Source: Larix kaempferi (lineage: Eukaryota; Streptophyta; Pinopsida; Pinales; Pinaceae). Taken from it: a stretch of 64,000 bases of DNA. Position 1 is the stretch's first letter, and every line of letters begins with the position of its first letter. Below are positions 45,148-57,279 of the stretch, one piece after another. Position numbers and translations under genes: made by a program. The notes under the pieces were generated by a model. It made no database searches, was not told the origin of the DNA, and was given only the letters and a program-made list of their open reading frames with translations. Where the stretch lies: NCBI GenBank assembly GCA_027924585.1, contig BSBM01000600.1:16179001-16243000 (forward strand), read 5' to 3'.

Positions 45148-46766
45148 TGTAATACCCCAATTTTGACCCTTGTGATATATTGGCTTCTAATGTAAATATT
45201 GTATACATGCGTTGTATGTTTCCCTAGCGTGGAGCTCAAGGCCAAGGCCCCACTAGTGTATGTTCAGATTTTATTTAAAACAAGCAAGTATTTGATATTT
45301 TGATACCCATGTGCTATTAAGCCATGAAATATTGTAAATTGATGTAAATGTTAATATTTCAATACAATACCAAAACTGGCTATGGAAGCAACCAATGAGA
45401 AGGGGCCATGTGTATCCACTAGAGAGTGGTGAGGGGGTTTTGGGATTGAGCCATAGGCTTCCAAATGTCATTGTGAGAACCCATTTGACTTTCCTTGATG
45501 ACATTTATTTCTGTTGTAAGGAAGTAGTTGAAGATTTCAGTCCATGGCTTCAATGGAACATGGGCAGCCCAGAAATTCGTATGGCAGAGTATGGACTTTG
45601 TTTTCTTGTACCACAAGTCACTCTACCTCATGAGAATGGATTATTCCTCATCCCCATTCCATGGTGGAAGTTACCAGCATCGATTTTCATCCAAAAAAAT
45701 GAATTGCCAACAGAGAGAAAAACCAGAAATCGCAACTTTGAAAGAACCCACGTTTTGAAGAACCAAAAACGCCCAGATTTGGTATTTAACAGTAAAATCC
45801 AATGGGGGATCCATAGATATGAACCTTGGGGCAAATTTGAGAGTATTAGATACCCTGAAATCCATTGGAAAACCCATTTTTTATAGCCCAGAAAACCAAT
45901 GACGGGATTGAGTTACTTGATGAACAGAATTGTGAGAAATCCAAGTGTGGATGACTGAGAAGAGGTTGGGTTTGCTTGATAAACCCAGTGAAGGCTATAA
46001 TCTCAAGAATTAGCAGCTAGACCTTTCTATACCCATCCTGAAGAGCACTGGAGGGACGGGACGCCTGAGGCACTGTGTAGCAAAGAAGGGGACCTTCCTT
46101 GTGTTGGGTGTGGTAGGTAATGTGGGTGCCTTGACTATTGAATTCATTTGAGATGCTTGTAGCTCTGTGGTTGAGCTCACTAGCTTAGCATTGCCCTCCT
46201 TTCTCTTTCATATGCTTGACAAACCCAACTGAGTGTTGGCTTTGCATAGTTGTTGAGTGAAACCATGGTTGTGAGTGAGCCCAACTAGTTCCTCCTTAGT
46301 GGATACACAACCCAGCTCGGGGGTGATTTCTCAACTGAAAGAATACAAGCTGGACAGAGATCTATGGTTGGGTGGAACGCTGCTCTCACATAGCCAGTTG
46401 TTGGACAACTTCATCTCAAAGATAAGTGTTCTCTGTGTTATAAATTATATGCATTTTGTGTTTTGTAATTTGTTAATTCATAATGGTAATTATTCATGTT
46501 AATGGAATTGATATGAAGTCTATGCATAGCATGGGAATGGGATGGATTCCTTGCCTGTTGATGCATCATTTGCTTGAGATAAATATGTTGATGTATGTCT
46601 GTTGTGTGTGTGCAATTATGTATTTTAATTCCACTGTGTAATTTAATTGAGCATTTTATTTAAATGGCAAAAATTTTTACCATTATGGCTTTGGGGAAGA
46701 ATTAGACACCCCATGTTACAGTCATGTTCCCTCCCTTGCATTGGATTGATGGAAGGGGACGTGACA
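45148..46766 (-). repeat. T8: solo LTR in T7 integrase (1619 bp)
   Basis: It starts TGTAATACCCC and ends GTGACA, flanked by GGAAG at 45143-45147 and 46767-46771. Removing it and one GGAAG restores the integrase frame. There is no internal region, so it is a solo LTR. Orientation is inferred: TGTAATACCCC on the plus strand resembles the reverse of the usual GGGTnTTACA LTR end, and T11 with known direction has the same arrangement. It is related to T10, sharing GGAGCTCAAGGCCAAGGCCCC and the segment with GGTAATGTGGGT. Small ORFs within it have no domain. Confidence 0.9.
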
Positions 46767-46771
46767 GGAAG

Positions 46772-47023
46772 AAGTGGCATGGCAAACACATAAAGGATAA
46801 AAAGTTCAAGGAAGGAGACTGGGCACTACTCTATGACTCCAAATTTCACACTTTCAAGGGAAAACTAACAACACGATGGCTTGGACCTTACATTATTGAA
46901 ACAATCTATGAAAATGGAGCTATGAAGATTATTACAATTGATGAAGAAGAGTTTCCCATGATAGTGAATGGACATAGGATCAAACTTTACAAGAAGCCAC
47001 AGTCAAAGGAGGAGTTCACATAG
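46772..47023 (+). pseudogene. T7 integrase C-terminal domain
   Basis: It continues the integrase after T8: KWHGKHIKDKKFKEGDWALLY, HTFKGKLTTRWLGPYIIETIY and IVNGHRIKLYKKP, the GPY/F module of Ty3/gypsy integrases. It ends at TAG 47021. The open frame upstream to 46724 belongs to T8. Confidence 0.9.
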
Positions 47024-48304
47024 ATGCTCTACCAGCAACAACTAATGCTGATAGAGAACATGGAAAACCATTGAAATCCAGTTCATAAAAATAAATAAAT
47101 AAAGAGAAAAAAGAGAAAAAAATGAAAAAAAAGAAAGAAAAAAAGAAAAAAGAAAAAAGAGAAAAAGAAAAATGAAAAAAAAGAAAGAAAAAAGAAAAAG
47201 AAAAAAGAGAAAAAGAAAAATGAAAAACCGAGAAAAAGATGAAAAAGAAAAAAATGAAAAAAAAAAAAAGATGATAAGCAAAATGAAAAAATACCAAACT
47301 ACAGGAGTGACACAATCCAGGTACCCACAAGCAAAATTGCAGGCATCATACAACCCCATGAAGAACTAGCCAGCATCCTGCAGATAAATCAAATCAAGAG
47401 AGCCAGGTATCGATATTCAAGTGAGCCAGTCATGTATTAAAATAACAGCAAAGATATCAAGAACTACAGAATTCAATCAAGTAACCACTCTATTCAAGTG
47501 AACTTGGCATCTATGCAAGCGAGCCTACCATTATTCAAGCAAGCCTACCATATATTCACATGAGCATGCCATACCATCAAGCGAGCCACAACTACTGAAA
47601 ACAAAAACGTAACTCAATGCAGGGCATCAGCACACAGTCAATTCATAAATGGGCACAAAAATCAAAACCAACTAGATGGAGCATTTTCAAAGGAACGAAA
47701 AGAGAAAAAGCAAACATGTGTAACTACAGACATGCCGAAAATAACTACAGAAATGGCAAAGATATACTACAGAATCTAGTGCACATGAAATCAGACCATA
47801 TCAAGCACTCAGGTATGCTAAGCATACCAAGGTAATGTCTAAATCTCTTTGTTTTATTTTTTAGGTCAAATCATCAACCCACAAAAAGGTTATTTCTGAA
47901 GTTGAGGACAACTTATATCTTCATTCGACGGCATGATTCAGAATGACCTCCATGAATCATGATTACCACCTAAGTCATGTCAGTGAATGATAAACTCAAA
48001 TTCAGCTACCGTATTCCCCAATGATCAAAGCAAAAGGGGCAATGTAGAATGATGAAATGAAATGCAAGGCTTGATTATGGTAAAGAATGCGTAAGGTGGT
48101 AGGTACGTGCCAAATGATCGGGAGAAGTGAAGTAAAACAGTTAAATAAGGTGGCATAATCTACGGAAATACCCAATTTTGCAAATACAAGATTTCCAGAA
48201 GAAGGAAAACTGAAGTTGCGTTGGCACTCTACAGCAAGCTTCTTTCGAACCTGCGAATCGCTCCTAGCTAGTGAGGTAAGTTAGCCACACCCAAACGTTT
48301 TTTT
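47024..48304 (+). other. T7 region between pol and 3' ORF
   Basis: It starts with a purine tract of about 190 bases (47085-47275) made of A runs and GAAAAA units, with almost no pyrimidines. From 47400 to 47610 there are five to six degenerate copies of the word TTCAAGnGAGCCTACCAT. From 47900 to 48304 no structure was seen other than a possible splice acceptor/donor region before the next ORF. Confidence 0.6.
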
Positions 48305-49081
48305 TTGCTGATTATAGTAGAAAATCCAAGGATGAAAAAAGGGTTCAAAAAGAGAAAACCAGATGATCACCAAGCCATTTATGAAAACCCAAGGGTTATA
48401 TCTATCCTTCGTAAAGCGGGTTGGATTCCCTTCATCTCCAGGCTGAGAGGATTTGACATAGAGGTGGATTTGGAGTTTGTAAGAAACTTAAAGCACATCA
48501 AAGAAGAGAAGTTCATCACCAGTGTTAGAGGACTTCGTATCATGCTGGATGAGGAAGCCATTGCAAAATAAACAGGACTACTTATGGGTTTGGATTGGGC
48601 CAAGGACGACAGGGAAGCCAACCAGAGTGCAAAGGCAGTTTTCTTTGGACCTGAAGAAGCTTATGAAGAAGATAAAAACGGAGTTAAGAGAATCACTATG
48701 CCAGAACCTTGGGATGAAGTAGCTACAGTTGTTCAAAAATATGTGACATGTATAGGGAGACTGAGCTACATCCCCCTCTTCCATTTTCGAATTCTTGACC
48801 TTCTGAGGCACAGGAGCCACATCACGCCAAACAACAACATAAGCATCCCTTACTATCTTCTCCTGTCGTTGGGAGAAATGAGCAAGAAAGTCATTGAAGG
48901 GAAAGAGGATGCGTTAGCCCACCATGGGCTAATCAAGCTAATAATTCATGAAGAGTTAATAGTGCAGGCCCCAGAGCTTTCGTGGGAAGAATTCGTGGTA
49001 ATATCAACTGAGGATGTACAGAGGATGAAGGGTACACCTACTGTCAGCATACCCCTAGCTTCTGGACCAAAAGACAAGACC
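48305..49081 (+). pseudogene. T7 3' ORF, putative plant transposon protein (Transposase_32-like)
   Basis: One frame runs from 48305, with a TAA at 48569, to the T9 boundary at 49081. It reads IYENPRVISILRKAGWIPFI, SRLRGFDIEVDLEFVRNL, VRGLRIMLDEEAIAK and TGLLMGLDWAKDDREANQSA, then YVTCIGRLSYIPLFHFRILD, IPYYLLLSLGEMSKKVIEG and HHGLIKLIIHEELI. This matches the domain of unknown function often found in the 3' ORF of Athila-like elements. Its role is unknown; an envelope-like function has been suggested for the lineage but nothing here (no signal peptide, no membrane segment) supports it. The C-terminal end is lost to T9. Confidence 0.75.
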
Positions 49082-50397
49082 TGTCACCTACGCAATTTCT
49101 GAAATTATTATTTTATTGGCAAAATACTTTATGTTAAATTTTAATTACAAAGTTTTGTAATTATGATTAAGTTTGGTCAAGGATGAATGTAATTACTGAA
49201 TTATTATTATTTAATAAATTAAAGTAGGAGAGAAACAACCAAGGGAATTGTTAAATGAGTGTTCACTGGCCCACTAGGAGGAATGGAAGTTGTTTGAAGG
49301 CATGGGACAGATGGCAGAAATTGCACTTCACCACTAGCTGTTGGTTATGGGACAACTACCCCTACAAATGTGGCATTATCCCCCAAGTGGAGGGAGTGAG
49401 AAAGCAGCTCATTTAATGACCATTTAACAACTGAAAAGACCTAGGCAACCTACATAAGGAAAATTCGAATTGAGCAGGTAGCTCTTACACAATATTTTCT
49501 ACAGAAATATTCCTCATGTGCATTAGGTGATGATTGAGAGATTCGAATAGGGAGGCTATGTGAGTGCATTGTAAGTCTGCAAATTATTCTAAGAAGGAGA
49601 ACTAGAGGTGCTGGTGCAGGTCCCTTTGACTACTAAAGTCTTTAAGACTGGATAACTAATGCTACTGCAGGTTGAGGTCCTAAGCTTCTAAGTTTCTTCC
49701 TCTTGGTGGTTTAGTGAATAGGCTCGGGGGTCCTAAGGCAAGTAACTTGGCTGTCTTCAGGAATTGGTTGGGTGGAACAGGCTCCTTGGGCTTTTTGTTT
49801 CCCTACAAATTAACCAGGTTTTGTTATTTCCTATTTTGCTTACAGTTTAATAATTCTGTTTAGTGAAATCATCAAACTTTGTTTTGTAAATGTATTTATC
49901 TCTGATCTTTGTTTAAGTCTAAATGATAAGCTTTGTTAAAAATATGATTAGAAAATCAACTCTATATTTTTCCACATGCTGTTATTTGCATCGTACTCTA
50001 GTATAGAGAAGCAAATTAAATGATAGATGAGAGATAGGAATATTGCCATTGATTAGACAATTAATTATAGTAAGTGCTATTTTCCAAATCATGATTATCA
50101 AACAACGAAATCGATGTGCAGGCATATAAGTATGCAAGCCTTAACTCTCTGCCAACATTAGAATAACTAAAACAATAACCCTATTCATTATAAAACATTG
50201 TTGTTTTGATTAAAAAGACCACAGTCCATATATTCGTTTACAGAAATGATTTCACCATCATAATAATTGCCATAAAAAACACTTTGCTTTTATATCTTCA
50301 TCAACGATTGGGAATCTCAATAATACACAGTAAAACTGGTAGTTTCAAACTACTGTAACAATCAAATGATGAGGGTTTACTCCTTAGAGTATACAAT
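49082..50397 (+). repeat. T9: LTR fragment related to T11 LTR, plus orientation
   Basis: The segment starts TGTCACCTACGC and is clearly homologous to the reverse complement of the T11 LTR right end (55932 down to about 54600). Shared stretches include TTACAAAGTTTTGTAATTATGAT, CACTAGCTGTTGGTTATGGG and GAATTGGTTGGGTGGAA. Identity is moderate with indels. It cuts the T7 3' ORF and is itself cut at 50397 by T10. The left target-site copy would be AGACC (49077-49081). Confidence 0.8.
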
Positions 50398-51561
50398 TGT
50401 AATGTCCCCATCTTGACCCTATTGCATTAAGATTGTAAACGATGTAAATATTGTTATTTAATTAGGGTGAGGAGCTCAAGGCCAAGGCCCCACCATTGAT
50501 TTAGCATTTTATGTATCGGCAATTAAAAATAGATGCCTATGGTTCTTGTGCTAGACAGGCACAATGTAAATTAAGACATCATGTAAATACGAATTTTAAT
50601 GAAATACCCAAACCTAGCTATGCAATGCAACACGAGATGGGTCATGATTCTACAAGGAATAGGGAGGGAAATTATTCAAACCCTGGAACCAATAGATTTA
50701 ATCCATATGTCATTGAGTGAACCCATAAACCCTCAACTACCCATTTTGGCTTATGCACCTAATCATTAAATTCTTCCAAGAGTTGGTTGAGGCAGTTAAT
50801 ACCTTGGGAATGAATAGGTATGGAAGCCAATTTCGTGCATGGGCAAGCCATCAACCTGGAAAAACGTACTTTTGCTTCTTGGGCAAGAAAACCCCCACGA
50901 AATGGTGCCCAAAGGAATTGTTTACCCATTATCTTTGTTCTCTCACGCAGTCTGAGCTAGCTGGGTCTTTCCCTACATGTTTTTCATCCTTTTTCTGCAT
51001 TTTTCCATGCCTGGGAACTCATTTTTGGTTAGCACAGTGACTGGGAGAAGAGAACAATGAATTGGGGGTTTGATGGAGGTCGTTTTTGCTCCTGGGTTGT
51101 CCATAAACATTTTCTAAAAAATGAATTTTTCCTTTCCAGGGTTTATTCCCCACTTTCCATTTCGTTTATGCTTACCCACGTTTTTTTTTTTTTTTTTCTG
51201 AAGCTTAGGAAAACCCCATCTTTGGGCATCTCATTGTATAAACGTTTCTTCATGCCCAACACTTGTGTTTTTACTGTTATGTGCATCCCTATTTTGGTTT
51301 GATATTGTGAGCAGGAATTTAGGAGTGGAAGAGGACAGAATTGGCTTGATGAGCCTAGTGAGGAGGTAAACTCTCAAGAAGATCAAGAGGGTTGGCTACT
51401 CTTCTATGCACACCTTGAACAATACTAGATTGGAAGGTATGGCCTGAGGGACTGTGTGGTAGTGAAGGGAATACTTCCTTGTATTGGGTGTGTAGGTAAT
51501 GTGGGTACCAAGCTAGATAGATCTGGTAGAGGTATCCATGGCTCTGTGCTTTGATACCACA
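50398..51561 (-). repeat. T10: LTR fragment related to T8
   Basis: It starts TGTAATGTCCCC and shares with T8 the segments GAGCTCAAGGCCAAGGCCCC, GCCTGAGGnACTGTGT and TAGGTAATGTGGGT in order. It is cut at 51561 by T11, leaving 1164 of an expected 1.6 kb. The last 13 bases before T11 (51549-51561) do not match T8 but resemble a primer site. A run of 16 to 17 T lies at about 51181-51198. Orientation is inferred as for T8. Confidence 0.75.
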
Positions 51562-54500
51562 TGTAACAACCCATATTTTCATAAAAATTTAAAATTTTTG
51601 TTAATAGCAATAATAACTTAATTTACGATAATTTATAATTGCGGAAAATAATAATTGTTGATTATAACAACGTTAACTAAACAGTTGTTTGTACTAAACA
51701 CAAATAAAATTCTGTTATAACTAATGCGACAGTGACAACTTAATTACATTCATAACAACTATCATTAAGATAGTTAAATGCATGAATAGATCAGACTTTT
51801 GATGCGACACTTTTCAATGCAATGATAAGTATGATTGATGTAATAAATGAAATGCCAGGTTAGAAATATGATATGATACTTTTTCTTTTGGGATGATATT
51901 GACAGTTTGATTCTTTGCTGTCCAAGGGAGTCCTATGAGGGACCCCGAAGCTTACTTAGCTGTAACACTAAAACATTGGACCTGTTCGATGTGCAGACGA
52001 CAGGTAAGAAGTTTCATGATTACAATAAATTCTAGTTTGTGTGAGTTCAAAATCATCATTTGAAAATAAAAATAGAATAAGTAGAGACTGTTGCAATTAT
52101 AAAAGCATACAGGTACGATTCACATGCTTACACTTCTGCTTTCCAAGGTTCGTCTTGTATTTGAGTTAAATCAACCCAATTTAACTGTTGAAACAAGCGT
52201 CTGGTTAGCAGCCTCGTTACTGTAGTCGTCTTTGTACTAGTTGGATTCTGTCGTCGTCATTGTTGTGATAAATGTTGTCTTGTTGTCATCATTTGTAGGG
52301 TAGCATCAAAATGGCACAGTTCCAATGTATTGCACAAATCAATGTGGATAGGGAATCTAGAAACTTATTGTTTCAATTTACTGAATTAAATATGATAATA
52401 TAAATGCTTGCGAGCTTATTCAACACTATAAGTCCCTATGCATAGAAATGATCCCCTATATAAATTCTATGGTCCATGTTTCCTATCTACCACTATACTT
52501 GTTTATATTTTATAAGAACAATGTGGTCTTTCAAAGAGACTATACATTTGTAGAAATTACATAAATAAACAAAAACAAACCATAAGTTGACTATGGTACA
52601 AAACAAGACTGGAACTATTTGACTATCATCTTATAACGTGACATAATACAGGTCTTATGAATATAGTGGTGCAACTATATGGATCCTTGGTTTAATATCA
52701 ATATTGAAACATATGGTGAAACTATTGCAATAAAATGCAAATAATGGAATTACATCCAAACTATAATATAAGGAAGTGATATCAATAAGGTGCAAACATT
52801 AGAGTTATAACCAAAATTTGCAATAACGTCGTTACTCCTTTGGCGAATATGACATTAAAATTTTGTTATGTTTAACAATTGAAATGTAATATACACTATC
52901 ACATCGAGGTACTAACGAGCATTTAAAATTGGAGCTTGACAGGTTGCTGGCTCATAAATTGGGCGCCGGTCTCGAGCTGTGGGAGAGATCACGAATCCTG
53001 CCTGCAATAAAAGCTTAGTACTAACGTTTTCCAAGTGGGATTTCCAACAATCCATGTCGAGGTTGACACTACTGGGTTCGTCGTTCTGTATGGTTAGAAC
53101 GCCTCGAAATGGGATGTGCTTGCTCCTCTTCTTGCCATGGTGGAACTGTCAACCTGTACAATAGGATAGACATTTAATGTGGGCGTCATTTGTACCAAAG
53201 CTAAGATTGCTGGAAAAGTTAAGACCATCGATGATTAAGAGTTAGGGCCGTTGGATCTGTAACCCTACCATCGTCAATGTTTGAGTATATGAACTTGGAG
53301 AAACGGTCTAGTGTGTTATTTTTTTCGTTGGAGATGGCCGACAAGCTGCCAAAATTTTAGTAGGAAGTTTTCGCAACGGTTTCGAACCCGAGACCTGTAA
53401 ATCGGTATTGAAGTTTTGCAGGTTTTAACCTCTGTAATGGTGTTGTAACTTAGGACTGATTCATTGGTTTAGAGTGATAAAGTGTTGAAGGTTTGAAGTT
53501 CTTCATTATAAGTTAAAAATGTGGTGCCAAACTACAAAGTGCTTGCGTTTATCTCACCATGACTAGAACAGACACCTCATCGTCTTCCTAGTGTACGCCA
53601 AGAACTGGCCACAGAGTGGTGAAGGTAAGCGTCCAAGATGGTATAATGTTTTATTCTACTGTACTTTGATTTTCAGTTTAAATGTATCATGAATCTAACT
53701 CCGAGCTATCGTTTACTAGGTGCAGGGTGTGAAAAAGGTTTGGCTAGGGTTTGGCGAACGGAAAAACCGCGTACTCTTACACTGGTAAGCTTTGGGTCTT
53801 CCATACCCTCATAGTGCTCTTCATCTGTGCCGTAGATCTGTCGTTGAAGATGGTTGAGGAACCTTCGAAACACGTTTGTTGTTTAGTGATACTTGGTTTC
53901 TATACTTTGCAAACTTGATGTTTGTCGACTGGAGTTGTAACTCGTCGATTCTTGAGTGTTTGGGCTCTTCCGCCTGTTGGATTTTGGGAAAAACCCTGTG
54001 TAACCTTGTTTTTCAAAACATGTTTTAAAATGTTTGCTTGAGAGCATCAACTTCGTTTGAGTTTGTTCTGTTGTAATGTTTGAGAATCTATGAGACTCAA
54101 CTTGTATCATTTTTAGTTCTGAAAGTAGAAAGAAAGGGAGTCGAGGGCTCGTTCTTTGTATAGACTGTAAATCCCCGTTTCAGAAATAAAAGAATGTATG
54201 TTGGTTTTTCTGTGTAAAAGTAATACTCGTCTCGGTGGTAAAAATGTATGCTAAACAAATGTGTAGATGCCTGTGTAGTTTGTCTTAAGCCGTAGGTTGA
54301 TGTCAAGTTCTTGTTTGTTGATGTTGGTAACTAAGTAAAGTAACAAGTCGAAATGATTTTCAATTTCGTTTGCAAAGAAAAGAATAGGGTTTTGATGCGA
54401 AGCTCAAATTGAAAACAACACTTATAGTTTCAATGATAAAATGAATGATGGTTAGAATGATGTTTATAAAATTCTATCATTCAAGGATTTGTACATAATG

Positions 54501-55932
54501 CATCATGGAAATAGAAAATGAAAACAATATGAGTGTACTTATGCAAAAATGTGAAGACTGTGTAAATTACAATTTGGTATATATTTTAATTCTTATACAT
54601 GTAATAATGATGAAGTAATTGCAATAAAACAGTGTGGGTATATGTGTAATGTGAAAACTGGGAACTATAGAATGACTGTGAAATACTTTTATTTACAGCA
54701 TGTAAATAATGATGATAATACTATTTTAATTTGATGCTATGTATAAACACGGTTTGTTTATTTTCATTCGAATACTACAAAAACTAATACAATAAATAAA
54801 CTATAATATATATACGCAGATGAGAGAACAATACTTATATTTTATGAAACAATACTGTAGTTTAGAACCATTTAATAAAGTAAATTTATCTACTGGAAAA
54901 TATAGGGCAGAATAGTAAAACAAAATTCGATCAATGTTCTATGTATTCGAATCAATGGCATTTGCCTATCCTCTAATCTAGTTTTAATTTGCGTATCTCT
55001 ACTAGAGTACGATGCTTCAAAACAACATGTGGAAAAATAGAGGTATTGGTTTATCAATTCAACTTCAACATTAAACTTAAACATTCAGACTTAAAACAAT
55101 TTCTAGGATTAGATTCTTTTTCGAAAACAAATAAACAGAAAATACTAGTTAAACAGAGCGGAATTATTTACCGAGAACAAGTTAGAAAAGCTGTAGAACC
55201 TGAGAAAAATCTGTAGGGAAACAAACAGCCCAAGAAGACTATTCCACCCAACCAATTCCAGCAAACAGTCAAGTACTGTCTTAGGACCCTCGAGCCTGTT
55301 CATTGAACCACCAGGAGGAAGAAACTCAGGAATGAGGACTTCTTCTTGCTGTAGCAATTCACTTCTGAATCTTCAATAGATAGAAATCCAATAGACTTGC
55401 ACCAGCATTTCTGATTTCTCTCATCAATAATGCAGACTCAAGATTACAGTCACCACTAACCTCCCTCTTTGAATCTCTCCTGTAATCACCTGATTCACAA
55501 GAGGAAAATATTCAGTAGAAATATTGATTAAGGGCTGCCTGCCCAATTCGAATTTGCCTTTATAGGCTACCTAGGCCTTTTTAGATGTTACTAGGCCATT
55601 AAATGAGTTTCCTTCTCACTCCCTTCACCTGGGGGATAATGCCCTATTTTTAGGGGTAGTTGTCCCATAACCAACAGCTAGTGGTGTGATGCAACTGCTG
55701 CCATGTGTCCCATACTTTCCAACAACTTCCATTCCTCCTAGTGGGTCAATGAACACTCATTCAACAGTCCTCTTGGGTGTTTGTCTCCTAATTAATTTAT
55801 AATAATATTCAGTAATTACATTCATCCATGATCAAAACTGATCATAATTACAAAACTTTGTAATTTAAATTAACATAAAGTATTTTTGCAAATAAAATAA
55901 TATTTCCCAGAAATTTGGGTAAGTGACATACA
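51562..55932 (-). repeat. T11 3' LTR (4371 bp)
   Basis: On the minus strand it begins TGTATGTCACTTACCC, directly after the purine tract, and ends GGGTTGTTACA. The first 3.2 kb from the left are duplicated at 60773-64000. It has no supported gene; the short frames at 52979-53164 and 53883-54306 recur in the other LTR but have no domain and differ by stops. Confidence 0.95.
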
Positions 55933-55944
55933 CCCCCCCTTAAG
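55933..55944 (-). other. T11 polypurine tract
   Basis: The minus strand reads CTTAAGGGGGGG immediately before the 3' LTR. Confidence 0.85.
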
Positions 55945-55968
55945 TCTCAACATCGTCCTCGATGTTGG

Positions 55969-56733
55969 CTAATCACTCCTTGAGTGTTCCTGAAACAGAT
56001 TTGGGTATGCTGCCCGCATACTACTCTCTAACTCCCAGGTTGCCTCTTCTGGGCTAAGGTGCTTCCATTGCACCTTCACTTGCCCAATGCTGCGATTCCG
56101 GAGAATAGTTTCCCTCCTTCCAAGGATACAATCCGGTTCCATCGAAAAAGCCTCCGTCTTGTCCCACCTGTATATCATTCCAGTTTACAACATGAGTAGT
56201 ACCATGCACATATTTCTTTAAAAACGATATATGAAAAACATTATGTATTTTCAGGTTAGGTGGCAAGGCCAGTTGGTATGCCACTGCTCCAACCTTAGAT
56301 AATATTTCAAAAGGACCACAATACCTGGGTGCCAACTTGGCACAACTCCCCAATTTCAGTGAACTCTTTTTTGGTCTTACCTTGAGAAACATATGTTCAC
56401 CCACCTGGAACTCTTTATGAGTTCTTTTTGAATCTACTTGACTTTTCTGCCTATCTTGGGCAGCTTTTAAACGTCCTTGCACCTGTTTCACAATTAGTTC
56501 TAACTCTTGCAATAATTCAGGTCCCAAAACAACTCTATTTACTGGATCATTCCACGAAACAGGTGTATTACATTTCCTACCATAAAGAATTTCAAAAGGA
56601 CTAACTCTGGCCGATGCATGGTAATGATTATTATAAGCAAATTCTGCTAAGTGCAGATAATCTCCCACTTACCAGGTTGATCCTTAACATGCATTCTTAA
56701 TAAATCTTCTAACACTTGATTTACCCTTTCTGT
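55969..56733 (-). pseudogene. T11 integrase C-terminus and chromodomain
   Basis: The frame 56668-56054 has LAEFAYNNHYHASARVSPFEILYGRKC, FQVGEHMFLKVRPKKSSLKLG, LAPRYCGPFEILSKVGAVAY and LPPNLKIHNVFHISFLKKYV. After a frameshift at about 56150 the frame 56178-55969 shows a chromodomain: PDCILGRRETILRNRSIGQVKV, QWKHLSPEEATWE and AAYPNLF. The chromodomain guides integration to histone-marked chromatin in chromoviruses. Its sequence is closest, from memory of the family, to the Tekay/Del clade. Confidence 0.9.
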
Positions 56734-57279
56734 CTACCCATTCGTCTGTGGATGAAATGTTGTACTGAAATTTAAAGTTGTATTCAATCCCTTAAACAAT
56801 GACCTCAAGAAGTTTCCTGTAAACTTCGAGTCACGATCTGAAATTATTACTTTCGGTATTCCATGAAGTCTAAAAATTTGTTTCATAAAAATTTCTGCAA
56901 TATCTGGGGCTTTATGCATGGTCTTCACTGGTATAAAGTGTGTTGCTTTGCTGATTTTTTCCACCACCACCATGATAAAATCACGTTGTTTTTTATTTTT
57001 AGGTAATCCAATAATGAAATCTAAGCTGATCACTTCCCATTTCCAGCTTGGTATTAGTAATGGTTGCAACAATCCAGCAGGATGTTGGTGTTCAACCTTC
57101 ACCTTTTGATAGTCCAAGCATTTTGTGATGTATTTTGCTACTTCATCTTTCATTATGGGCCAATAGTATTCTTTTCTCAGCATAGTGATGGTCTTTTGAT
57201 ATCCTGGATGACCAGGATAGTGACTTTTATGCATCTCATTTAATATCATACAATCTGTTTTTATACAGTAATAGACCAT
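56734..57279 (-). pseudogene. T11 integrase zinc domain and core
   Basis: It encodes MHKSHYPGHPGYQKTITMLRKEYYWP with CLDYQKVK, where the final Cys of the H2C2 finger is Tyr. The core follows with D (SLDFIIGLPKN), D (ISDRDSKFTGNF) and, past a TAG at 56734, TERVNQVLEDLLR with the catalytic Glu. The frames before and after are joined by nonsense and frame changes. Confidence 0.9.

Larger units (their letters stand above)
37905..49081 (+). mobile_element. T7: Athila-like Ty3/gypsy element, 3' end beyond window
   Basis: The order on the plus strand is 5' LTR, TGGCGCCGTTGC primer site, gag, zinc knuckle, protease, RT (partly duplicated), RNase H, integrase (split by T8) and a 3' ORF of the plant transposon protein type. 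It interrupts the T5 zinc-knuckle ORF at 37904/37905. The left 5 bases GGATA (37900-37904) are the expected target site copy. Its 3' ORF is cut by T9 at 49082, so the 3' LTR must lie to the right of 64000. Confidence 0.85.

Noticed and set aside
45395-45886. 163-codon ORF in T8
   Set aside because: It lies wholly inside a solo LTR, is opposed by other frames and has no domain. T10 does not preserve it.
47016-47369. Phe/Ser-rich ORFs (minus) and Lys/Glu-rich ORF (plus)
   Set aside because: They result from the purine tract after T7 pol. The Phe-rich frames look like membrane proteins only by composition.
52979-53164. ORF of 61 codons repeated at 62191-62376
   Set aside because: Repetition is explained by the two LTRs of T11; too short and without a domain.
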